From the NCBI GenBank assembly GCA_019022495.1, contig JAFEKR010000005.1, positions 2,914,001 through 2,978,000 on the forward strand: DNA of 64,000 bases. The letters are read 5' to 3'. Of this stretch, positions 22,981-34,183 are shown piece after piece. Both the position numbers and the translations under genes were made by a program. Below the pieces are notes generated by a model. The model did no database searches, was not told where the DNA came from, and saw only the letters and a list, made by a program, of their open reading frames with translations. The DNA is from Epichloe hybrida. Taxonomy: Eukaryota > Ascomycota > Sordariomycetes > Hypocreales > Clavicipitaceae. Every line of letters starts with the position of its first letter. The stretch's first letter is position 1.

Positions 22981-24255
22981 ATGACATCCAACGGTTCCGC
23001 GACTGTCACCAAGGCGTCTAAGAACGAGAAGTCGGTGTCAGCACCCAACAAGCAAGACATCATCAACCCGAAGCATGATTTCTTCTGGACATACACCGAA
23101 GAGCCGCACAGAACTCGACGCATGGCTATCATCAAGGCCCATCCGGAGGTAAGGCCTTCTCCCGAATTGTCAATATATATAGAGACTTCTTTCTAATAAA
23201 CGACGCAACAGATTACCAAGCTCTGTGGTCCTGAGCCATTGACCAAATTTGTCGTCGCCGGCGTCGTTACCCTCCAAGTCGTTCTCGCCTATCTGCTCCG
23301 GTCAACACCGATCTGGTCGTTCAAGTTCTGGGCCGTAGCCTACGTCTTCGGCGCCACTGCCAACCAGAACTTGTTTCTGGCCATCCACGAAATCTCCCAC
23401 AACCTGGCGTTCAAGAGCACTTTGGCGAACCGACTGTTTGCCATTGTCGCCAACTTGCCCATTGCGGTGCCTTATAGTGCTGCATTCCGAGTATGTTCCT
23501 CGCCATTCAAATGCCTCTCTCGTGTCTCTTGTGGGCGACAAGCCGCAGTACTGTTCCCTGAGCTAACGTTCGTTCCTTGCTCCCAGCCATACCATCTCAC
23601 GCACCACAAATCCCTCGGCGTAGATGGCCTCGATACCGATCTCCCCACGGCCTTTGAAGCCTTCTTCCTAGACTCTATCCTCGGAAAATCCTTCTTCTGC
23701 ACGTTTCAAATCTTCTTCTACGCCCTGCGTCCGATGGCTGTCTACCGCATCCCCTTCACATGGGTGCACCTTGTCAATCTCGCCGTCCAATTCGCCTTCG
23801 ACGCCGCCATCCTGCATTTTGTCTCGTGGAACAGCCTCCTGTACCTGCTGCTCTCGTCCTTTCTTGCAGGCAGTCTTCATCCCCTGGCAGGCCACTTCAT
23901 CGCCGAGCACTACGTCTACGAGACCGTCACACCCACGCAAAAGGACCCCAATAACATGGTCCCTGTGCCTGAGACGTTCTCCTACTACGGCCCCTTGAAC
24001 TGGTTCACGTACAACGTGGGACTGCACAACGAACACCATGATTTCCCCGCCATTCCTTGGACCAGGCTTCCCGCCGTGTACGAGATGGCCAAGGAGTTCT
24101 ACGAGCCGCTGCCCCGCCATGAGAGCTGGGTAAGCGCTATCTGGCGATTCATCCTGGATGAGAACGTGGGACTAAACTGCCGCGTCAAGCGCAAAGAAGG
24201 CGGTCGCTTGGTCGGCGGCGCCGTGAACTGGAAGGAGTCGGAGGTCCAGGCGTAA
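22981..24255 (+). CDS. sphingolipid (dihydroceramide) delta-4 desaturase
   Basis: Membrane di-iron desaturase of the ER that introduces the 4,5-trans double bond into the long-chain base of ceramides (DEGS1/Des family), the step towards fungal glucosylceramides. Three exons, 22981-23148, 23212-23490 and 23587-24255, give 371 aa; introns are 63 and 96 nt. The N-terminal segment HDFFWTYTEEPH is the conserved lipid-desaturase N-terminal domain. The three iron-binding histidine boxes are all intact: HEISHN in exon 2, HLTHH at the start of exon 3, and HNEHHDFP near the C terminus. Several hydrophobic helices separate the boxes. Start ATG 22981 gives the expected domain start. The tail is basic and hydrophilic. 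Confidence 0.94.
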
Positions 24256-25234
24256 AGTCAGCACTTCTCCCCATCATTGTCAGCAGCGCATGCTCCTCTC
24301 AAGACCAATCACAAATTCGTGCATAGTTGATGATAGTAATTTTGCTTCTTACACGGCATCATGAGATATAACACTTTTCTGCATTAGTACCGCATAAGCT
24401 GAGTTATATGTCCACTGTATGCTTAATGAATCTCTTCTCAAGCTCCCGCTGTTACGCCATCTCTCGAAGAAAGACTATCGTGATTGCAGAGTTCAACGTT
24501 GGTGAATATTTCTCAGACCGGATCAAGTCAGTGATTCTGTAACTTGACATCGAGAGTATTACCAAGGCGCTGTATAACGTGTTTGAAATGCCGCAGTGCC
24601 GAGTCTCGATTATAACCTGAAACAGCTTCGAGTGAGTGAGCCACCATCGACTTTCAGTAATGGGTGCTACGGTCTTGTTGTGGAACAAGACGAGGTTGCA
24701 TAGTCATGACAGTCATGGGGTGTTCTTCGCTGCAAGTGCCAGCTCTACTCTAGCTCCAAGCAAGGAGACTGTAACTATGCGGACGAAAGACGACATCAGC
24801 TCGCGGTAGGACATCCAAGCTGGTAATAGCCCACTGTGACCCCAAGCTATACCACCAAGATAGTACGGACTACCGACCTGAAAAGGAGTGGACGACAAAG
24901 AGAAGTTCCATTGTAAAACGCAGTCATGAATTACGTAGCTTGTGCAAGTACAGTACAGGACGCCAAAGGCAGCTAGCTACTCGTTAATACCCTTGTGCTT
25001 GCGACGTCGTCCACGGTTGATCCCCTGGACACAACAAACCTCCCTCTGCCCGTCTCTACACCCCACAAATTCTCGCAGTGATTCCTATGGGCGCATAATG
25101 TATCGTCGTCGGAAGACCTTCTGGGTGGGAACATCTTGCCTGGTTGCTTTCTCAGAAAATCTTGCATATTGGAGCACATTTTTTTTTTGTAGCTTTCTAC
25201 GCTGCCCTAGATGGCGTCTTGTCTTTCTAGAATC
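24256..25234. other. intergenic region between convergent genes
   Basis: This holds the 3' flanks of the desaturase and of the VAP gene. A T10 run lies near 25180-25189. No repeat or open frame with a recognisable domain was seen. Confidence 0.5.
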
Positions 25235-26414
25235 TTAGAAGAAAAAGTAGGCGAGCAAGAAGCTTAGCAGGCACAGCAATGCTACGATTTGCACGGGCAC
25301 ACCATCGGGCCGTTGCTTAATTGCCTGAGTGGTCTGTCCCGCGGGCTTCTTCTCGTCGCTGGAAGCGGTCTTGACATTGCGCTGGCGTAGGCCGCCATCC
25401 TTTAGGTTCAACAGCTGGGCCTCGGCCTGACCAAGTTTTGTCTTGAGCTCCTCGTACGTCAATTGGGCGGTTTCGGTAACAGCGGCAGCGGCTTGAGACA
25501 CGGCAGACTTGGCATTGGCATTGGCATTGGCATTGGCATAATCTTCCTCGGCGCCATCATCAGATGCGTATGGCGGCGGAGCAGATGAGGGCGTCGAGTT
25601 CGCGTGGCCGGCGCTGGGTGAAGAGAATGTTCGAGGAGCATCGGGGGTTTCGTTGGCCTGGCGGGTAAGGTGTTCGCAATTAGTAAATTTGTGGGACATC
25701 GTAACGTTACTATCAAGGCAGGAGAGAAACACGCACTCCATTCACAGCAGAGGCCTTGCTGGGTGTAGTAGACAGGGATGTTGTCGGAGCACCGGCCCCT
25801 TGAGTAGCCTCTCCATCGGGAGAGAGCCAGTGCACGCGAATCTTGCGCTCGGTGAGCAGGGACTTATCGACCGACTCCAAAACAGAGGCGACGCTGGCAA
25901 AGTCTTGGTCGGGCCGAATGGGAGCGCACTGGACGAGGAACTTGTCGCGGCATTTGGCGTCCGGGGGAGGGTCCTGCTTCATAGCCTGGAGAAGAACTTA
26001 CACAGAGTGTCAGTTGCACTGCGACGTAGGGGCCGTTGAATGAGTACCAACCTGTGACATCAAAGGAGTATCCGGGCTCAATGCGACCGGCATTGGGGCG
26101 GACGCAGTACTGTTTCGGAGCGGTGGTTTTCACCTGGCAACAGCGTCAGCTTTGATCACGGGCGAGGCGGCGGCGGCGGCGGCGCGTCATCAGAAGAGCG
26201 GAGCGCGCTACGCAGTGAAACGGCATACCTTGAAGGCGAGCGGCGCACTGCTTGTATTTCGAATCGTAAGAGTTCGTGAAACTTCGCTGGTGAATGGGCC
26301 TATGAAATGTGAGGACTGGTATTTGCGGTGTAGCCGAAGCGGATGGGCACCATGGCATCATAGTAAGCACGCACGAGTAAAGCTCAGCTCGAGAGGCAGG
26401 ATATCGACCGACAT
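25235..26414 (-). CDS. scs2: VAMP-associated protein (VAP/Scs2), ER contact-site protein
   Basis: Tail-anchored ER protein with an N-terminal MSP domain that binds FFAT motifs and tethers lipid-transfer and regulatory proteins to the ER. Five exons, 26414-26375, 26299-26229, 26133-26052, 25996-25737 and 25657-25235, give 291 aa. All introns fit GT...AG (75, 95, 55 and 79 nt). The MSP domain covers residues 1 to about 120: PLELSFTRPFTSEVSRTLTI, then the signature VKTTAPKQYCVRPNAGRIEP. A Ser/Thr/Ala linker follows, with an Asn-Ala repeat (NANANANAK) encoded by a GGCATT hexanucleotide repeat at about 25516-25540. Next come a short coiled coil (EELKTKLGQAEAQLLNL) and a C-terminal membrane anchor ending LLAYFFF. 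The shortened linker numbers may vary between strains because of the repeat. Confidence 0.92.
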
Positions 26415-27550
26415 TGTGGGCGGGTGCTTGTGAGAATGCAGTCGAAAAATTCAGTAGCGGCCGGAATGCTGATGGGCTCTGGACGAGATGAATCCCGGTC
26501 GTTGTCGCCGAGGATGCTGGCCAGGCAAAAGTGTCAGTCGTCGGGCGCGGTTGAGGTTGAGGACACGATCTGGGTCGGGAGTGGAGAGCCGGGACGCTGC
26601 ACCACCCGTAGGTGACGTTGGGCGTAATATCGGGACAAGGCGCGCAGGAGGAGATTCTGACTTACCGAGGAACCAAAAAAAAAAATGGCGGAACCGTACA
26701 AGCTGCGAACACGTCTGTCTTACGATGAGTGATGAGTGAAAGTGATAGAATTCGGGGTGTCCAATGTTTCGCGGCGGGAGGCAGAAGGAAGGAGGCCCGG
26801 CCAGTCTTGCCTGTCTTGCCTTGGCTGGTTGCTTGTGCTTGCGCTTGTGCTTGTGCTTGTGCTTGTGCTTGTGCATGGGGACCAGCCTCCGGCAAATCCA
26901 GAACATTGAATCTGCGTCTGGCGCTGCTCATCAGTGCTGCTCAGTGCTGCCGCTCCTGGGTGCCCAACAGGGCAACAGGGACCAGACTTGACACTTGACG
27001 CAGGAGTCAGGACATGAATGGCCAAGTTGGGCGCTCAACTCTGCTGCAACATTGGCCACTGTGAGCTGCCGTAGAACAGACCTTGAATTCCTCAGCTGGC
27101 CATCCCAGTCCATCTCGGCCGCCTCAACTTTGCAAAAGGGCGCCCGGGCCATCTTCACGTCTCGGCTCTTGCGAAGCCTTAGACCGCACCAGGCCACCCG
27201 GAGACACCAGAAATCTTGGAGGCAGCTGCGGCATGACGTGCCATTGATCAGTCCATCCGCGAGCTTGGCAGTCAAAGTGTGTTTGGCCAACAAGTTTGGT
27301 GTCTAGAACTTGACCTGCTCATATCGAAAGAAAAGAAAAACTCTGCAATCATCTCAAAAAACCACGACTTGCTCTCCCACCCCACGTCACGTCACACTCC
27401 GTGGACCACTGTGCTTTACGGTCCTTTACCCCACCACACAGCACTTCACTTGCCGCAGCAGCGCAGCTTCACCACTCCAACTCACAACCGCAAACACGCC
27501 CACGTCGCCTTCTTGAACATTATAGAACCTGTCACAGCTCAGACACGAAA
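26415..27550. other. divergent promoter region with a hexanucleotide repeat
   Basis: The region lies between the VAP (-) and UBX (+) genes. A GCTTGT hexanucleotide repeat runs from about 26831 to 26873; reverse frames across it give a meaningless His-Lys repeat. The 120 nt before the UBX start are C/A-rich leader. No gene is supported. Confidence 0.5.
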
Positions 27551-28756
27551 ATGCCGTCAGACTTGGAGGCCCTCACAGAGATGGGCTTTGATAAAGTCCG
27601 CGCCGAAATTGCCGTCAAGAAGAGTGGCGGTCGTACGTTCAGAGTTCACAGCCTAATCATGAACCATAGTCATGACGACTTGATATCTAACTGCCATGAA
27701 AACAGTCCAGGGTGCTCTACAATGGCTAGAAGACAACCAGGACAGGACCCTTGAGGAGATCCAGTCATCAGAGGCAGGGAAATCACAAGAAGACGACGAA
27801 GAAGACGCCGAAGCCAAGGCCAAAATTGCAGAGCTCGAGACCGGCAACGCTCGCTCACTTGTTTGTAACGAATGTGGCAAGAGGTTTCGCAACCATGATC
27901 TGGCCACCTTTCATGCCACCAAGACGTATGGTATTCCCCCCTCAATGAGTATGACAAACAGAGCACAAGGAAACGCGAAATATTCAAGCTGACGCACCTG
28001 CCAACAGAGACCACACCGACTTTTCCGAGTCAACAGACGAGATTGCCGCTCTGACGGAGGAAGAGAAGAAGGCTAGGCTTGAGGAGCTGCGAGAGCGTCT
28101 CAAGGCCAAGCGCGACGTTCAGTCGGTGCAAGATAAGGAAAACGCCAGACGAAACGAGGTAGGTCACTTGCCTCTGAAGCTCATTGCCAGAGGAGCTATC
28201 GATGGATACGGGATCATACTTACTAGGATTCCAGCAAATTCGACAAAAGTCCACCAAAGAAAGCCAAGAAGCCAAAGAAGAGCTGGCCCGCAAAGAACAG
28301 ATCAAAGAGGCTGCACGCAAGCGCCAGGAGAAGCAGGACGACGTCGAGGCAAAGAAACGTATCAAAGCCAAGATTGAAGCCGACAAGGCTGAACGACGTC
28401 GCAAAGCTGAGGAAGCCAAAGCTGCCAGAGAAGGCAGAGCGCCAGAACATGACGCGGGAGCATCTGCTCCTGCGCCCGCGGCTGCGGCTGCGGCTGCTGC
28501 TGTACCGGCGAGGCCCAAAGCTGATCACAGCCAGGCTAAACTGCGACTGCAGACGCCAAATGGCAACCTGATCAAGACCTTGGCTGCGGAGACGACCTTG
28601 TTTGAGGTGGCACAGCAGGTGCAGCAGGAAACGGGGCTGATGGTGTCGAGTTTCTCTACTACGTTCCCTAGGCATGTGTTTGAGGGGGACATGGACATGT
28701 CCAAAACGTTGAAAGAGGCAGGCTTGGTGCCGTCGGCAGTGTTGATCGTGAAGTAG
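27551..28756 (+). CDS. UBA - C2H2 finger - UBX domain protein (Cdc48/p97 cofactor)
   Basis: Adaptor that should bind ubiquitin through its UBA domain and the AAA ATPase Cdc48/p97 through its UBX domain, in ubiquitin-dependent protein handling. Four exons, 27551-27632, 27706-27925, 28008-28158 and 28235-28756, give 324 aa. The UBA domain (residues 1-45) begins LEALTEMGFDKVRAE. A C2H2 finger follows, with Cys81, Cys84, His97 and His103 (CNECGKRF...HATKTDH). A long, highly charged coiled coil follows (residues about 110-215), then an Ala/Pro linker. The UBX domain occupies about 250-324 and carries the TTFPRHVF loop that contacts Cdc48. The layout resembles UBXN1/SAKS1 of animals with an added zinc finger. 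The gene converges on the P1 gene. Confidence 0.92.
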
Positions 28757-29307
28757 ACGACTGGGCGTGGGCCGGTCTTGAGCATGAAGTGGCATTTGTG
28801 ACATGAATTGAGAGACATCTGGGTTCTACAAGAGAGGAAATCGGCGTTGAGCGAGGCATAACAATTTGTGGCTGTGAGACTGGAGGATAACTAGTCCAAT
28901 AGATCCAAATAGGAAGATACGACTGCGATGTTTGCACGGTCACACAAATGTCACAACAAGGGACAAAGGTAAGAACACTTTTCAGACAGCAAGTCATTCG
29001 TTCCCGAAAGCCTGTATTTGACCAAACCCGTCATCCCGAGTTTTTTCGTAATTGCATACCCACCGCGGTTGAACTCCAATTTCTCAACCTTTTTTTTTTT
29101 TTTTGCGCATGCATATTCTCATATTCTTGTTGTTGAGTGCATTCAGGTCATATTACTCGTATATGAACGAAGCTACCTCTGTCCAGGCCGCAGGGATATT
29201 AAAATGTGCGCCCCATGTCCATCCTGTATGATCGATTGATTTGTGAACCCCGAAGCCATGCAGTTGAAGAACAAAGAAGCGAGAAAACAGTCGTTGTGAT
29301 ACTCCAT
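28757..29307. other. intergenic region between convergent genes
   Basis: This holds the 3' flanks of the UBX and P1 genes. It has a T15 run at about 29090-29104. Nothing else is recognised. Confidence 0.5.
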
Positions 29308-30096
29308 TTAGTCGAACAGACCGAAACCCATATCCTCGTCCGACTCCTCCTTCTCTGTTGGGTTGTTAGTTGCGGCGTTCATAGAATGGCACGGCGCCCG
29401 GGGGGGGGGCAAGGATGTTCCGCGGGGATATCAATAGGAATTGGAAATTCTTGATTTGCGAGGCGAGATAGAACGTACCCTCTTCCTTCTTCTCTTCCTC
29501 AGCGGGAGCGGCGTCACCACCAGCGGCAGCAGCACCAGCAGCAGCGGGGGCAGCGGCACCGCCGCCGGAGCCGACGTTCACGAGCAAGTCCTTGACGTCC
29601 TTGCCCTCCAGAGCCTGATATGTCTCGTCAGCCAACAATTCAATTTCGCGAGTCGGTCTTGACATTCTGGTCATCTTGGATCGGGAGGGGTTCTCGTCGT
29701 CGTACCTTGGCGAAGATAGAAGTCCAGATGGGCTCGACATCCTGGACGCCGGCAGCCTTGATCAGGGACTGGAGCTTGTCGGCCTGTCACACGAATCAGT
29801 ACCTGGCTCTTGATCCTTCCTGAGCCACCCATGCGCCAGTTTGTGCGTATTCAGCGGCGTGAGAAGAGGACCAGCTCCCGAGTTCAATGCCATAAGAGAA
29901 GATTTGTTTTCCGGAACTTTCGTCACCCCTCATCGCGCCGGCCTGAAATCGCACAAAAGCTGGCATGCCTGGATTTTTTTTTTTCCGTTGTCGGTCGCAG
30001 AACGCGGATGGTTCCTGGGAGACTTACGGTGATCTCGACGCCATCGTCGGCGAGGATCAAAGCCGCGTAGGACGAAGCGAGCTCAGCGGTAGACAT
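29308..30096 (-). CDS. 60S acidic ribosomal protein P1
   Basis: Ribosomal stalk protein that, with P0 and P2, recruits elongation factors to the 60S subunit. Four exons, 30096-30028, 29783-29706, 29614-29479 and 29354-29308, give 109 aa, the family length. The N terminus reads [19 protein letters not shown] and the dimerisation domain continues through [13 protein letters not shown]. The hinge is Ala/Gly-rich. The acidic C terminus ends [13 protein letters not shown], the stalk tail shared by all P proteins. The first intron is long for this genome (244 nt), common in fungal ribosomal protein genes. The last intron (29478-29355) splits a Glu codon just before the conserved tail and contains a C/G run. 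The gene is divergent from the DUF2408 gene. Confidence 0.96.
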
Positions 30097-31536
30097 TGTG
30101 TGTAGATTTTGTCGTGGTGGAGTTGGGTGAACGACAAGTCTGCGGCGAGGTTCGTGGTGGATGTAGTGCAGTTAACACCAGAACGGGCTGCACCACAGGA
30201 AAATGCCCTGGATCGGAATTTCGTCTGGAGGGCTTCAAGTCCTAAGCCTCGTGGGGCCTTCTGACGTGAAGAGCCGATGATTGGTTGGTAAGCGCAGCCA
30301 ATCAGAAAATTCGAAGATTCGCCACGGAGCACTCCGTAGTAAATTCTTAAATTGAGCAATGACGAGCCTTGGTCTGCAAGGCTGCGTCAATCTATATATG
30401 TACATTGATTGATGCCTTGGCTAAGTTTGTTATCTAATTGGTGATCTCCGTCATGTTAGTTGAATTCTCTGCTAGGTAGCGTCTTGCTCATGACGAGTCG
30501 TATAGAAGCTCTGCCCGACTATTATGAGATGAGATCTGCATTCATTCCTTGCGAGGAACAGGCTAGTTTGGCCTGTTTGGACTATCTATTCATTGCTCGT
30601 TACACGGTGACTTGCGGTATCTGGCCAATATCCGGTAACAGTGTTTCGCCAGTCATGTCTTTGTTGCCAAGACTTGTCTAAGGACGGTCGGAATTTCTTT
30701 TTTTTTCATGAAAACCCACCAAGATGTCACAAAAACATGATGTCCAGACGCACTTGGTAACCCGCCATCTAAGTCTCTTATCTTCCATCATGCATCATTT
30801 TCGATGCCCGCACGGGTCGGTCTCGTCACATCTGCGTTTCGTTGTTCAAAGTCCAAACCATCTGCGGGCCGGCGGGGCATTCTTTTTAGCAGACCAATCG
30901 ACTTTGCTCGTATGTATGGCTGTCCTGGCCGACCCAAACTGGAAGCAAAGCGCAGTTCGAGGCCAAACACGACCCCACCAGCCCACTCGACTTGTCCCCG
31001 CCGGCTTGGGCTGGTTCATGCGCTGATTCGCTGGGGCTGCCGACAGGTTCCACTTGTTGCGTTGCAGTGTGGTAAGGTTCGAAGACGGGCAATTTACGTA
31101 GTACTTGACGCTGCATCTTGCAGTCGACGGGGTCAGGAACAGAAATCACTTGCATCCTCGGAGCAATTGTGAACTTTGTTGTATTGTTCTACGGAGTATG
31201 TACTGATTAATTGCGTATTTTCTTACATCAGCCTCTCACCACCTTCTTCCATCGTCTTCCCCTCCATCTCCAAGCTCCCGCGCAGGCGCCAATTTTGCCC
31301 CAGTCTCTACGGGTTGTTGAGTTGGTCGTGCTCAGGTTTCATACACTTTCTCCTTGGAACTCCTGTAAGCTCACATTATGAGGCAGCAACTTGTATTGTA
31401 ACAAGCAACGACCAACGCTGATTCACCCTCACGACCCGACACGGTGTCATATTCCTACTCTCGCAAGCCAAGTTACCCCTCCAGCAGACGTCCTCTCGTC
31501 TCGCATCGCGATCGCGTGTGACAACCGATTCAAACG
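30097..31536. other. divergent promoter region
   Basis: This holds the promoters of the P1 gene (-) and the DUF2408 gene (+). CACTCCGTAG occurs at about 30330 and TACGGAGTA at about 31190. A pyrimidine-rich stretch lies at about 31220-31300. The open frames have no recognisable domain. Confidence 0.5.
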
Positions 31537-33158
31537 ATGGATACACCAGCGATACCGGCACCGCGGGACGCCCGGGAGCAGGCCATTCTCGCTCGCCTCA
31601 GCCTCATTCGAGATCAGTTGCTGTTGTTGAAACAAGATCGCACGACGTATATTCGCAGTCAAGATGTGATACCACTGTACGACCAGACCATCGAACAGGT
31701 CAAAGAACTCAACGACGTTCGAGCAGATGCCGGCAAACACGAGGAAAACAGACGTATGCGCAACTGCTCTCCCGCACTTCAGCGTTTCGCAGACTGTGGC
31801 TAACCAGTCAACTTGATCACCCAACAGTGGACAAAGTCTTGGAAAGCTGCTTCCAGCTGCTTTCACTATTCTACCTCACCATCGGACGAAATAACGAGGC
31901 CCCGGCCGCATACTCGCTCACGTCCACCATCAAGCGATTGCTGGACCATCTGACTGAGGCGGCCATCTACTCAGCCAAGGACTTGGAGAGCATCAAGTCT
32001 ACTCTAGAAGAAACGTCGAACGCCATTAGCCAGGCGCAAAAGACGGAGTTGTCGCAGCCGAAACATTCGCCTTATCTGCTCACTCTCCTTTCCAAGAGGG
32101 TGGCATTGTGTCAGAGCATGTTGGACAACTTGCGCAAACACCTCGAGGGTATCGGTGGCCCGCTGTTGGCAACTCACGAGAAGCTCATTTCCATTCTGCG
32201 GCAGATTTCGTTGGCCAACACCAAGTCCAAGGTAATCCAAACCAGCCTTGATCAGTGCTCGATGAAGCTTTGTTGATCTGACACCATTCTGAATAGTTTT
32301 CGACAAATGAGGTTAAAAAACTAAGAAGCCAACTGCTGGAAGTTGGTGAAAAGCGGAAAGACGGCAAATTCGTATGCGCCGATGGTACCATACCTCCTGG
32401 AGAGGCCGAGATTCGCGAGCTTTACGAAAGATGCGTCAAGTGGTCCGATCTGGTATTGGAGAGGTACGTGTCAAAAGTCGCAAGACTCCCCAATATTTTT
32501 TTTTTTTTTCATTTTATCAACAATTGACTTTTCTTTTGTGGTATAGAAAGGGAAAAGTTCATGAGCAATGGCGACCTACGTATGATGTTCTAGTCAACAT
32601 TCGGAACGACCTGGAAAAACTGTCTTTGACCCAGGCTTGGTCTTTGCGCGAGACCGACTTGTACGACTTTCAGCGACAACTGGACAAGATTGACGAGAGC
32701 AGAGTAAACGGCAACTTTGTAGATGAAAAGGGACGGCCGGCCGATCTGTGGACACAGCGAACGATGCTTTATCTGATTCGACGAAGCTATGCTTATATTT
32801 ACTCTTTTATGCTCTCCTCGGAGCCGGTATCCGAAGCCCTCCTGCCAATCTACAATCAATTGCAGACGCTCAAGCGATGCCTCGTGGAAGTAAAGAAGAA
32901 CGGAGGTGTGGCCTCTGTTCGAGAGCTGTACCCGTATAGCATGAAGGTGAGAAGTTCCCTTCAAACACGTCACCTGAATCGTAATCTAACCAGATGCAGC
33001 TCAACTCACTCGACAGCATGCGGGTAGATGGCAGATTTGTTGTTAATGGCGACATACCTGAAGGCCAGGGAAGCGTCAGCGAGCTTCTCGCAGAGTGCTT
33101 TGACCTTAATTACGAGTTACGAGTCGCAGCTGAAGAAGGCGTCAGCGCTAATAACTGA
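31537..33158 (+). CDS. DUF2408 (UPF0662) family protein
   Basis: Helical fungal protein of the DUF2408/UPF0662 family; the molecular function is not established. Five exons, 31537-31753, 31828-32231, 32297-32463, 32547-32946 and 32994-33158, give 450 aa. All introns fit GT...AG and keep frame. No membrane segment or signal peptide is seen. Most of the protein is predicted helix, with many Leu, Glu and Lys. Ordered landmarks include LLLLKQDRTTYIRSQDVIP near the start, YSLTSTIKRLLDHL in exon 2, DGKFVCADGTIPPGEAEI in exon 3, and a similar VDGRFVVNGDIPEGQGSV near the C terminus. The last two look like an internal duplication of one short beta-rich module between helical halves. Confidence 0.88.
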
Positions 33159-33495
33159 AGCATTGTGTCGCTGATAAGGTGACGACGGAAGCATAATCAC
33201 CAGTCATGGGATGGGCTTTTGGTAGTAGGCTACTAGGTGTTCGGGATGCCATTTGTGTCTCTTGTTCTTCTTCGGATTCCAATCCTGTCTTCAGTTTTTG
33301 TTCCTCAAGGGTTAGGGAGTGAGTGTTCACCGAGGCATTTATTTTGAGAAGCCTGGCTTTTCCAGCAGGCTACGATATCAGCTGTGCTGATCGTGGGACA
33401 AGCAAAACACGGGCGACACGAATCACATTCTTCAAGAACGGCAGGTCAGGCTTGTTTGATACCAATACTTTAGTGGATGGACTTTGTTCGTCTAT
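33159..33495. other. short intergenic region between convergent genes
   Basis: This holds the 3' flanks of the DUF2408 and YCII genes. Nothing else is seen in it. Confidence 0.5.
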
Positions 33496-33572
33496 TCATG
33501 GATTTCTGAATGCACACAGAAAGGGATAAATTTGAATCTACCAGAGTTAGTCTATCGTTGCTTTTTCTCCTG

Positions 33573-33622
<50 letters not shown>

Positions 33623-34183
33623 GAAGATGACGAATAAAGGATTCCGTACCTTTTCGAAATCCCACACCCCAGATGTAACGTACACATCCTTCTTCAACTG
33701 CTCAAGAACCTGCTCCTTCGTTTCGGCCCGGCATACAAGCGTGCTGCCCATGAAGTCAAAGGAAGCGGGATCGTCCCCCGCGGGTACACTATTCAGAAGA
33801 GCGCCTGCAACGGCATGTCAGCCGTGGTCGACCGGTGTATATTCATGAATGACTACGGGACGGGACGGGACGCACCGCCCATTTTCCAATCCCCCGACTC
33901 GATACGGGGAGTCATGTTTTTCAAATGAGTCCTGTCCACACGGGTCATGAGAGCCATCCATGTATGTACGGGCTGCGGCTGTGCCTTTTGTGGACGAGCG
34001 GGGAACATACGGTCTCACTTCAAGACGCTGGTCCTTGACGCCAGGCTTGTCCGGGACAATGACGAGGAATTCACGAACTCTCGGGGCTGACGCCATGGTG
34101 CGCGTGGATTGCGAGGTGGGGGGTCTGAAGGGTGATGGTGATGCGCGCGTGGGTTTGAAAAAGCGAGTGAGACGCAGAGCCAT
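33496..34183 (-). CDS. YCII-related domain protein, possibly mitochondrial
   Basis: Small protein with a YCII-like ferredoxin fold; the reaction is unknown. Four exons, 34183-34011, 33931-33876, 33804-33650 and 33537-33496, give 141 aa. The N-terminal 30 residues are basic, Ser/Thr-rich and free of acidic residues (RLTRFFKPTRASPSPFRPP), like a mitochondrial presequence. A second in-frame Met (TMASAPR) could start a cytosolic form. Domain landmarks are REFLVIVPDKPGVKDQRL, then HLKNMTPRIESGDWKMGG after exon 2, FDFMGSTLVCRAETKEQV and the last strand before IQIYPFLCAFRNP. The last intron (33649-33538) contains a CA/TG dinucleotide run at about 33589-33620, likely variable in length. The gene is divergent from bzz1. 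Confidence 0.88.

Noticed and set aside
26451..26906. Reverse-strand protein with a His-Lys repeat
   Set aside because: It is only the translation of the GCTTGT hexanucleotide repeat; it has no domain and sits in a promoter region.
20141..28756. Metabolic gene cluster
   Set aside because: The permease, desaturase, VAP and UBX genes are unrelated housekeeping genes with mixed orientation and long spacers; no synthase or pathway regulator is present.
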